From assembly GCA_964593865.1 (NCBI GenBank), contig CAZQKE010000044.1, positions 1 through 15,416 on the forward strand: a stretch of 15,416 nucleotides of DNA, read 5' to 3'. The DNA comes from CAZQKE01 sp964593865. GTDB taxonomy: Bacteria; Chloroflexota; Anaerolineae; JAAYZQ01. Below are positions 1 to 6,054 of the stretch, piece after piece. The translations under genes and the position numbers were made by a program. The notes under the pieces were generated by a model, which searched no databases, was not told the DNA's origin, and was given only the letters and a program-made list of their open reading frames with translations. Numbering within the stretch: position 1 is the first letter of the stretch; the number at the start of each line of letters is the position of its first letter.

Positions 1-658
1 AGAAGCTGATGGTCAGGCTGAGCCACATGACCATCCCCACGATGAGGCCGGAGATGATCCCCGCCCGCCATACGTCGTCCTGTTCGGCGAACCAACGCTC
101 ACGGGGGTTCGGCTCGGTGATGACATCCAGCAGCGAAGGGGTGGGTTCTATCCTGTTGCGACGCAGCCAGCCGACCAATGCGCCTTCCACTCCACCCAGT
201 AGCGCGCCGATCAACAGCACAAGGAGGAAGGGTTGGTACACCCCCTGGGCCGTCTCCTGGACAAAGCGGAGGACCAGCGGGCTGGGCGGCGTCGGCGACT
301 GGGGTGAAAGACGGTGGGTCCACAGGATGGCCGCCGCCGTCAGGCCGGAAGTTGGGGCGAGGACGACGACGTGTAGCACGATGGCGGCTACCGTCCCGCT
401 GATGGCTCCGGCGCGGAACCCCTGCCGGAGGTCGTGGGCACGGCTGCGCCAGGCGGCTCGGCTGCCGACCAGGGCGAGGAGGACAACGGCTGCCAGGCCG
501 TGTAGGACGAGGACCAGGTAGCGCACCGAACGGGGCCAGGGGGGCCAGTGGAGGTGCAGGATGCGGGGGTAGACGTACATGGCGAAGAGGGGGAGGAGAC
601 TTACCAGGGAAAGGGCCAAGCCGATCAGCAAGCCGTTGACGACGCTGCGCCGGATCAT
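1..658 (-). CDS. Multi-spanning membrane protein, 3' end beyond the window (partial)
   Basis: The frame starts at an ATG at 658-656 and stays open to the window edge, giving 219 visible residues with no stop. I do not recognise the family. Hydrophobic stretches that could span the membrane lie at about residues 8-30, 46-66, 84-112, 138-165 and 199-217. Between the last two is a soluble loop of about 30 residues (RRNRIEPTPSLLD, then a charged ERWFAEQDD segment) that may face the cytoplasm. The start codon overlaps the stop of the upstream ATPase-kinase gene as ATGA, which indicates translational coupling and the same operon. The context suggests a membrane partner, substrate or effector of that kinase, but this is inference. 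The reading direction is supported by the hydrophobic pattern; the opposite strand gives only low-complexity Arg/Pro-rich frames. Confidence 0.8.
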   Translation of the reverse strand, partial: MIRRSVVNGLLIGLALSLVSLLPLFAMYVYPRILHLHWPPWPRSVRYLVLVLHGLAAVVLLALVGSRAAWRSRAHDLRQGFRAGAISGTVAAIVLHVVVLAPTSGLTAAAILWTHRLSPQSPTPPSPLVLRFVQETAQGVYQPFLLVLLIGALLGGVEGALVGWLRRNRIEPTPSLLDVITEPNPRERWFAEQDDVWRAGIISGLIVGMVMWLSLTISF

Positions 659-2622
659 GCGTTGCCTCCCCATCCGGACAGGCCCCAGGCCCGTTCCACG
701 GCGGCGACCAGGGCCGCGCCGGACGGATAACGGTCTTCGGGCTTTTTGGCCAGGGCACGATTCAGCACGTCATCCAGGGCGGGGGGCAGGTCGGGGGCGC
801 GCAGGTGGACGGGTGTCGGCGTATCGGAGATGTGCTTGAGCAGGACGGCAACGGGGGTGTCGGCGGTGAAGGGCAACTCTCCCGTCAGCATCTCGTAAAG
901 CACCACGCCCAGGGAGTACAGGTCGGCGCGAGGGGTGATGGAGCCGCCGCTGCCCTGTTCCGGGGCCATGTAGTCGGGTGTGCCGATGGTCATGCCCGTC
1001 CCGGTGAATTGGACACCCTCCATGATCTTGGCGACGCCAAAGTCGGTCAGCACCGGCGTAAAGGCGGCATCGGGGTTGCCTTCCTCCTCCACGCGGAGCA
1101 TGATGTTGGCCGGTTTGACATCGCGGTGGATGATGTCCCGCTCGTGGGCGTAGTCAAGGGCTGCCGCCACGCCGCGCAGGACGCTGAGCACCTCCCACGG
1201 CGACAGCCGCTCCCCTTTGGCCTTGGCCGCCCGCATCCGCATTTTGAGGGTGTCCCCGGCGATATATTCCATGACCATGTAGTGAACCGAGCCGCTGACG
1301 CCGAAATCGTAGACCTGGACGATGTTGGGGTGGCGCAGGCGGGCGATGGCCGCCGCCTCCCGCTGGAAACGGGCGCGGAACTCTTCATCGGTGGCAAAAT
1401 GGGGGGCCAGTACCTTGATCGCCACGTAGCGATCCAGCATGGGTTGGTAGCCTTTGTAGACCTTGGCCATGCCACCCTGCCCCAATGCGGCCAGGACGCG
1501 GTAGTTGCCCAACCGCTTGCCGGTGAGGTCGGTGGCGGAGACGTTGACGATGGTCGAATCGGTGGGCGTGACCTGCGTCTTGTGGCGTTGTTCTTCCAAA
1601 AAGACGGCAAAAGCGTGTCCGAAGGGCACATAGCGGCGGCCCTCCCGGCGGATGAGGGCTTTGGCCAAGAGCCGCTTGCGCAGGGCTTCGTCGGCCATGT
1701 TGGGGGAAAGGAGGGCCCGTTGCTCCTCCGCGCTGAGTTGGGACCAGAGGTAGCGGTAATGGTCTTTGGCCTCGGCGGTGTAGCGTTTTGCCACCCGGTC
1801 ATAGGCATCGGGCGGCTTGGGGCTGCCGCGCCCCGGTGCTTCGTAAAGATGGTAGCCGGCGATCTGCAAAAAGAAGGGGTGCGGCCCGGCCAGTTCCAGG
1901 GCCAGGTCAATCTCCTCCTCACAAAAGCCCGGCCCTTCCCCCAGGGCCGAGAGGGTGGTCAACAGGCCCCGCGCTTCCTCTTCGGGCATCAAGCCCAGAG
2001 TCAGCTCGGAAAAGATGTTGAAAAAAGGAGAAGAGAGGGTTTCACTGTGGTGATAGGTTAGCTCGTAAAGGCTCCGCTTGGAGGCGGTGAGGTAGACGAT
2101 GCCCAGCTCCCCGGCCAAGCTGCGCAGTTCACCGTAGAAATCGGGTTCAAAGTTGGGGTTACGGGCCAGGCCCTCAAATTCGTCCAGGGAGAACACCAGG
2201 TCCAACCCGGCGTCGCGGATGCGGCGCAGCAGGCGGCGGACGGTGGTAAAGCGCAGGTTGCCTCCATCTAGGAGCCGTTCCGCCTGGTCTTGCAAGCGGC
2301 CCGGCGGCAGGATGGTGCTCAGGCGATCCAGAACTTCAATCCAAAAATCGTCCCGTTCCGCGGAGAGCATCCCTTCCAGATCCAGGTAGACAAAGAGGGT
2401 GCGCTCCGGGTCCAGGCCGTAACGCTGCATCATCTCCGGGCGGGCTACCGCCGTCAGCAGGGAGCTTTTGCCCAGCTTGCGCTCGCCGACGATGGAGCGG
2501 CATTGGTGGGTGATGACCGCGCTGTACAGGGCTTCGATTTCCCGCCGGCGACCGTAGAAGCAGGCCGGTTCGGTGATTCGCTGGCGGCTGAAAAAGGGAT
2601 TGCGGAATCGTCTGAGGTCCAT
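655..2622 (-). CDS. N-terminal P-loop ATPase fused to C-terminal Ser/Thr protein kinase
   Basis: 655 residues. The N-terminal half is an AAA/STAND-like ATPase: a CFYGRRREIE box (21-30) typical of the start of such domains, Walker A GERKLGKS (46-53), Walker B ending FSLDE (144-148) and a sensor-1-like LTASKRS (178-184). After a helical region (about 210-350) comes a complete Hanks-type kinase (373-645): Gly-loop GQGGMAKVY (381-389), VAIK Lys403, helix C Glu422, HRD 499-501 with Asn506, DFG 527-529 and APE 553-555. All catalytic residues are present, so it should be an active RD kinase. No transmembrane helix is visible, so it is probably cytoplasmic. A strong Shine-Dalgarno (GGAGG, 7 nt before the ATG) fixes the start. 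It lies 35 bp after the methyltransferase gene and overlaps the next gene by ATGA. The order is unusual: in many signalling kinases the kinase comes first and the ATPase sensor follows. Confidence 0.93.
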   Translation of the reverse strand: MDLRRFRNPFFSRQRITEPACFYGRRREIEALYSAVITHQCRSIVGERKLGKSSLLTAVARPEMMQRYGLDPERTLFVYLDLEGMLSAERDDFWIEVLDRLSTILPPGRLQDQAERLLDGGNLRFTTVRRLLRRIRDAGLDLVFSLDEFEGLARNPNFEPDFYGELRSLAGELGIVYLTASKRSLYELTYHHSETLSSPFFNIFSELTLGLMPEEEARGLLTTLSALGEGPGFCEEEIDLALELAGPHPFFLQIAGYHLYEAPGRGSPKPPDAYDRVAKRYTAEAKDHYRYLWSQLSAEEQRALLSPNMADEALRKRLLAKALIRREGRRYVPFGHAFAVFLEEQRHKTQVTPTDSTIVNVSATDLTGKRLGNYRVLAALGQGGMAKVYKGYQPMLDRYVAIKVLAPHFATDEEFRARFQREAAAIARLRHPNIVQVYDFGVSGSVHYMVMEYIAGDTLKMRMRAAKAKGERLSPWEVLSVLRGVAAALDYAHERDIIHRDVKPANIMLRVEEEGNPDAAFTPVLTDFGVAKIMEGVQFTGTGMTIGTPDYMAPEQGSGGSITPRADLYSLGVVLYEMLTGELPFTADTPVAVLLKHISDTPTPVHLRAPDLPPALDDVLNRALAKKPEDRYPSGAALVAAVERAWGLSGWGGNA

Positions 2623-2657
2623 GGGCGGTCCTCCTTAGCCGGTTGGGGATGGCAGGC

Positions 2658-3770
2658 TCAAGCATGGCCTGTCTGTTGTCGGGCGGCCAGGGTCGCCCGG
2701 TATTTCTCCCGGATCGCATCCAGGTTCACCATACGACCGTTTTCCTGTACGTACCAATGTTCCCATCCGTTGCACGGGGCGCCGTTCATATAGTGCCTAC
2801 CGGCCTGATGGATGCTGCCTTCGAATCCATCCTCCGTGCGCAGGCGGGCGTCCGGCTTGATGGTGGCGGAGCGTTTTGCATCTCGCCGGAAAAAGAGTTT
2901 CTGCCCCGGCTGCAAAAATCCGTTTTCAACGAGGGCAGAAAAGGCAACCCGTGGGGCGGCTTTTTTCTTGCTGCGGACATCAAAGGTTCGGCGGTCGAAA
3001 AGTTCCGGCCGGATGGCGTCAATGCGTTGCCGGGCCAGTCGGATGTATTTTTCCTCCCGTTCAATGCCGATCCAATGCCGGTGCAGCCGTTTGGCCACCG
3101 CCCCGGTAGTGCCGCTGCCGAAGAAAGGGTCCAAGACCACATCCCCCGGATTGCTTGAGGAGAGGATAACGCGGTAGAGCAACGCTTCCGGCTTTTGCGT
3201 TGAGTGGGCCTTGTTGCCCTGTTCGTCGCGTATCCTTTCCGCACCCGTTGCCAGAGGAAGCAGCCACCAATCGGAGCGCATCTGCTTTCCGCCGTTCAGC
3301 GTCTTCATAGCGTGGTAGTTGAAGGTGTATCCGGCCCCTTTGCCCGTGCTGGCCCAGATCAGGGTTTCGTGGGCGTTGGTGAACCGCACGCCGCGGAAAT
3401 TGGGCATGGGATTGGTTTTGATCCAGATCACGTCGTTCAGAATCCAAAAGCCCAGGTCCTGCATGATCGCCCCCACCCGAAAGATGTTATGGTAAGAGCC
3501 GATCACCCAGATCGTGCCGGTCGGTTTGAGCACCCGCTTGCAGGCCGTCAGCCAGGCGCGCGTGAACTCGTCATATTCCCGGAACGATGCGAACCGGTCC
3601 CACGCATCGTCCACGGCGTCAACGCGCGTCATATTCGGGCGGTGCAACTCGTTTTGCAGTTGCAGGTTGTAAGGTGGGTCGGCAAAGATCAGGTCTACCG
3701 ATTTTTCGGGGAATGTTGCCAGAACCCGGATGCAATCCCCCTGGATGATCTGATCCAACGGCAATTCCAT
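2658..3770 (-). CDS. CcrM/HinfI-like adenine-specific DNA methyltransferase (predicted GANTC)
   Basis: 370 residues from ATG 3770, close to Caulobacter CcrM (358). The beta-class motif order is clear: DPPY catalytic motif at 31-34 first, then the SAM-binding DPFFGSGTTG at 214-223. Segments highly characteristic of CcrM are present: VDAVDDAWDRF (50-60), IWVIGSYHNIFRVG (87-100), NPMPNFRGVRF (120-130), AHETLIWA (133-140), QKPEALLYRVILS (192-204). The C-terminal extension (about 266-358), with the GSIH and NGAPCNGW boxes, matches the domain CcrM uses for DNA recognition. It should transfer a methyl group from SAM to adenine N6, predicted in GANTC. An in-frame TTG lies at 3782, but GAGG sits 6 nt before the ATG at 3770, so that start is preferred. 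No restriction endonuclease gene is visible nearby, so it is probably a solitary regulatory or housekeeping enzyme. It is the first gene of the leftward operon. Confidence 0.93.
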   Translation of the reverse strand: MELPLDQIIQGDCIRVLATFPEKSVDLIFADPPYNLQLQNELHRPNMTRVDAVDDAWDRFASFREYDEFTRAWLTACKRVLKPTGTIWVIGSYHNIFRVGAIMQDLGFWILNDVIWIKTNPMPNFRGVRFTNAHETLIWASTGKGAGYTFNYHAMKTLNGGKQMRSDWWLLPLATGAERIRDEQGNKAHSTQKPEALLYRVILSSSNPGDVVLDPFFGSGTTGAVAKRLHRHWIGIEREEKYIRLARQRIDAIRPELFDRRTFDVRSKKKAAPRVAFSALVENGFLQPGQKLFFRRDAKRSATIKPDARLRTEDGFEGSIHQAGRHYMNGAPCNGWEHWYVQENGRMVNLDAIREKYRATLAARQQTGHA

Positions 3771-3822
3771 GACTTTCCTCAAATCAGCCGTTCCCTTTTT
3801 GCGCCGGATTGTAGCGCAAAAT

Positions 3823-3842
3823 CACAAGCCTCCCGGCTTGTG
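3823..3842. repeat. Perfect 8-bp hairpin in the methyltransferase leader
   Basis: Arms cacaagcc (3823-3830) and ggcttgtg (3835-3842) enclose the 4-nt loop tccc. The hairpin lies between the predicted promoter and the start codon of the methyltransferase, about 53 nt upstream of the ATG. No T-run follows it on the minus strand, so it is not an obvious terminator. It may be a leader structure or an interspersed palindrome. Confidence 0.6.
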
Positions 3843-3928
3843 CCACGTGGCCCGGTGTAGGCCACGGCCTGCCACGCCCCCCTTTTTGCGCCCGATTCGG
3901 TTGGCCGATGCTCCGCAGTCCAACCGGT

Positions 3929-3957
3929 ATTATACCTCAGATTCGCCTGGGAGACAA
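3929..3957 (-). promoter_or_regulatory. Predicted sigma70-type promoter of the methyltransferase operon
   Basis: On the minus strand a perfect -10 TATAAT (3934-3929) is preceded, with a 17-bp spacer, by TTGTCT (3957-3952), which matches the -35 consensus at 4 of 6 positions. Transcription would begin near 3922, leaving a leader of about 150 nt before the ATG at 3770. A GATTC site (3940-3944) lies within the spacer and a second (3894-3898) within the leader, so the expected GANTC methylation could affect this promoter. Confidence 0.6.
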
Positions 3958-4086
3958 CTGCCCTGTCGCCTTGTAGGGCAAGGGTGTTTGCAGGGCTTGG
4001 CACGCAGCGGCCCGTCGGCGACCTGTGCTACCCTCCGGCGCAGGCCACCACCGACCGCCATGCAGGGAGTGACTTGATCTGCGAAT

Positions 4087-4115
4087 TTGCTCAACCCCCC
4101 GCCATATGTTATACT
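4087..4115 (+). promoter_or_regulatory. Predicted sigma70-type promoter of the transmembrane kinase gene
   Basis: TTGCTC (4087-4092), a 17-bp spacer and TATACT (4110-4115; 5 of 6 to the -10 consensus). The predicted start site near 4122 leaves a leader of only about 20 nt, which contains the Shine-Dalgarno. The -35 is weak (3 of 6). Confidence 0.55.
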
Positions 4116-4142
4116 TACTCTCACCGAAAGGAGGCAGTCAAG

Positions 4143-5933
4143 ATGGCGCTCAAACCGGGTGATACGCTGCTCAACGGTCAATACCGCATTATCCAACAAT
4201 TGGGGCGAGGCGGCTTTGGCTTTGTGTATCTGGCCCACGACATGCTCTTGGGCGAGCAAGTGGCGATCAAAGAGTTGATCCCTGCCCTGGTAGGCGATGA
4301 ATCGATCCTCAAACGTTTCCTCACCGAGGCCAAAGCTACCATGCGCCTGACCCACGAACGGATCGTGCGCACCTATAACGTCTTTCATGAGGGGGGGAGC
4401 TACTATATCGCCATGGAGTATATGGCCGGTGGCTCATTGGGGGATCGGCTGCGCCAACACGGCCCCCTTCCGGTGGAGGAGGCAATACGCATCATCGCTC
4501 AGGTGTGTGAAGGGCTGGAATATGCCCATCGGCGAGGGGTGGTGCATTGCGATTTGAAGCCGGTCAACATCCTCTTTACGGCCGATGGAGAAGCAAAGGT
4601 GGCCGATTTCGGCATTGCCCACATCTCCGATCAGCTGGTGGAGCGCACGTGGCACACCATGGCCGGGTTTGTGGCCGGGACCCTGGCCTATATGTCGCCG
4701 GAACAGGTCAACGGTGTGCGCGACGACCCACGCATTGATGTCTATGCGTTGGGAGCGATCCTCTACCGGTTGCTGACGGGGCGGCCCTATTTGCAATTTG
4801 ACAACCGCGACACCCCTGCTGCCCAGGCGGAGAACGTCATGCGCATCCGGACCCAGCGGACCGTCCCGCCCAGCAAGTATAACCCCCGCGTTCCCCCTTG
4901 GCTGGATCAAGTAGTGCTCAAAGCGTTGGCCAAAGATGCCGACGACCGATTCGCCAGCGCGGCCCAGCTGCGGGCGGCGTTGCTGCAAAAAGGGCAAGTG
5001 GCGGAGACGCCCACCGCCCCGGCCCGGCGGCAGCGTCCCTCTGCGCCGCCGCCCCCTCCTCCCGGCCCACAGGAGCGCACGCCTCCTCCGCCGCCCGGAA
5101 CACAGACCCCCCTTCCGTCTCAAGCGGTTCCGCCCGCCAAGCGCAAGACCCCTTTGTTGATCTGGTTCCTGATCGGCGGAGGTGTGTTCCTCTGCATGGT
5201 GGCCGTGCTCGTCCTGGTCGTGGGGCTGGGTGGAGGTGATGGCGGTGAGACAACGGTCGTGGTCGTTACCCCCCCGGCCCAGACATCGCCCACCGCTGCC
5301 GTCGTCATCGCGACCCCTACCTCTACGTCCCCGCCGGCCTTGCCTTCACCCACACCACCTGCTGCCCCTGTGGTCTTGTACGAAGATGATTTCAGCGACT
5401 TTCTCAGCGGCTGGGAAATCTCGGCGAATGACGACGGCATGATCGGCTATGTGGATGACGAATACAACATCACCGTCTACACCCCGAACATGGTGATCTG
5501 GAGCAACCCGGAGCCGATCCGCGAATTCACCGACATCAAAATTGAGGTAGATGCTCGGCTGAGCGAAGGCTCGCCGGAGAGCAACTTCGGTGTGGTGGTG
5601 CGCTATCGGCCCGATCCCAAGGCCATGTATTGGTTCCAGATCAACGGCGATGGATATTTTGCGGTGTATGAGCTGCAGAATGGAGAATTTTCTTACCTGG
5701 TGGATTGGACCGCGTCCGATGCCATCAACCAGGGGCTTGGGGCGACCAATCGTCTGGGGGTGGTGTGTGATGGTCCGAAGTTTAGCTTCTATGTCAACGA
5801 CACCCACCTGGTTGATGTGACCGATGATTCCCTCCCCATCGGGCAGATCGGCTTGGCGGTCGGTGCCTTTGATGAGGGGAATGTGACCGTGCGCTTTGAC
5901 AATCTGAAGGTGTGGGCTTTGACCGGGGATTAA
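4143..5933 (+). CDS. Transmembrane Ser/Thr protein kinase (non-RD) with extracellular lectin-like domain
   Basis: 596 residues. The start at 4143 is chosen because AAAGGAGG lies 8 nt before it and the kinase domain begins at once. Kinase domain about 14-280: Gly-loop GRGGFGFVY (21-29), VAIK Lys43, Glu62, HCD 135-137 with Asn142, DFG 155-157, SPE 185-187. The Arg of HRD is replaced by Cys136, so it is a non-RD kinase. A proline-rich juxtamembrane segment follows (296-328, two poly-Pro runs), then KRK and a membrane helix (about 338-362), a Thr/Pro-rich outer linker (377-409), and a C-terminal domain (412-596). That domain, with FSDFLSGWEI near its start and FDNLKVW at its end, resembles LamG/DUF1080-type jelly rolls that bind glycans or other ligands. 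The topology is inside-kinase, outside-sensor, so it is likely a receptor kinase. It has its own promoter and terminator and is convergent with the surface-protein cluster. Confidence 0.93.
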   Translation: MALKPGDTLLNGQYRIIQQLGRGGFGFVYLAHDMLLGEQVAIKELIPALVGDESILKRFLTEAKATMRLTHERIVRTYNVFHEGGSYYIAMEYMAGGSLGDRLRQHGPLPVEEAIRIIAQVCEGLEYAHRRGVVHCDLKPVNILFTADGEAKVADFGIAHISDQLVERTWHTMAGFVAGTLAYMSPEQVNGVRDDPRIDVYALGAILYRLLTGRPYLQFDNRDTPAAQAENVMRIRTQRTVPPSKYNPRVPPWLDQVVLKALAKDADDRFASAAQLRAALLQKGQVAETPTAPARRQRPSAPPPPPPGPQERTPPPPPGTQTPLPSQAVPPAKRKTPLLIWFLIGGGVFLCMVAVLVLVVGLGGGDGGETTVVVVTPPAQTSPTAAVVIATPTSTSPPALPSPTPPAAPVVLYEDDFSDFLSGWEISANDDGMIGYVDDEYNITVYTPNMVIWSNPEPIREFTDIKIEVDARLSEGSPESNFGVVVRYRPDPKAMYWFQINGDGYFAVYELQNGEFSYLVDWTASDAINQGLGATNRLGVVCDGPKFSFYVNDTHLVDVTDDSLPIGQIGLAVGAFDEGNVTVRFDNLKVWALTGD

Positions 5934-5975
5934 AAGCCCCGTCCGGGTGCGTGACCCCGAAGGTCAAACCGTGAT

Positions 5976-6015
5976 CGGCCCGGCTCCCACCGCCGTGGGA
6001 GCCGGGCCGCGTTTT
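5976..6015 (+). terminator. Rho-independent terminator after the transmembrane kinase gene
   Basis: A perfect 15-bp stem (arms 5976-5990 and 5995-6009, loop cgcc) is followed 2 nt later by TTTT (6012-6015). It lies 42 bp after the kinase stop. In the other direction the stem has no T-run, so its effect on the convergent gene ending at 6055 is uncertain, although the stem alone could slow polymerase. Confidence 0.85.
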
Positions 6016-6054
6016 CCCTCGGTCGGGGCGAGGGCATTGGAATTGCACGCCGTG

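Larger units (their letters stand above)
3771..4142. other. Divergent intergenic region between methyltransferase and kinase genes
   Basis: This 372-base stretch has no convincing gene. It holds a leftward promoter (3929-3957), a rightward promoter (4087-4115), a perfect hairpin (3823-3842), a 10-bp palindrome gccacgtggc (3842-3851), a small inverted repeat (3859-3870), and two GATTC sites (3894-3898 and 3940-3944). The stretch 3960-4080 shows nothing I can assign. Confidence 0.7.

Noticed and set aside
99..758. Minus-strand frame of 219 residues with high Pro/Arg content
   Set aside because: It is out of frame with both the kinase and the membrane protein, and its composition is typical of a shadow frame in GC-rich DNA. 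The hydrophobic frame starting at 658 is the real gene.
805..2061. Plus-strand open frame (418 residues) opposite the ATPase-kinase
   Set aside because: It is the antisense shadow of a kinase with all catalytic motifs intact.
3984..4142. Upstream extension of the transmembrane kinase
   Set aside because: It would include the predicted promoter and Shine-Dalgarno; the kinase fold starts right after 4143.
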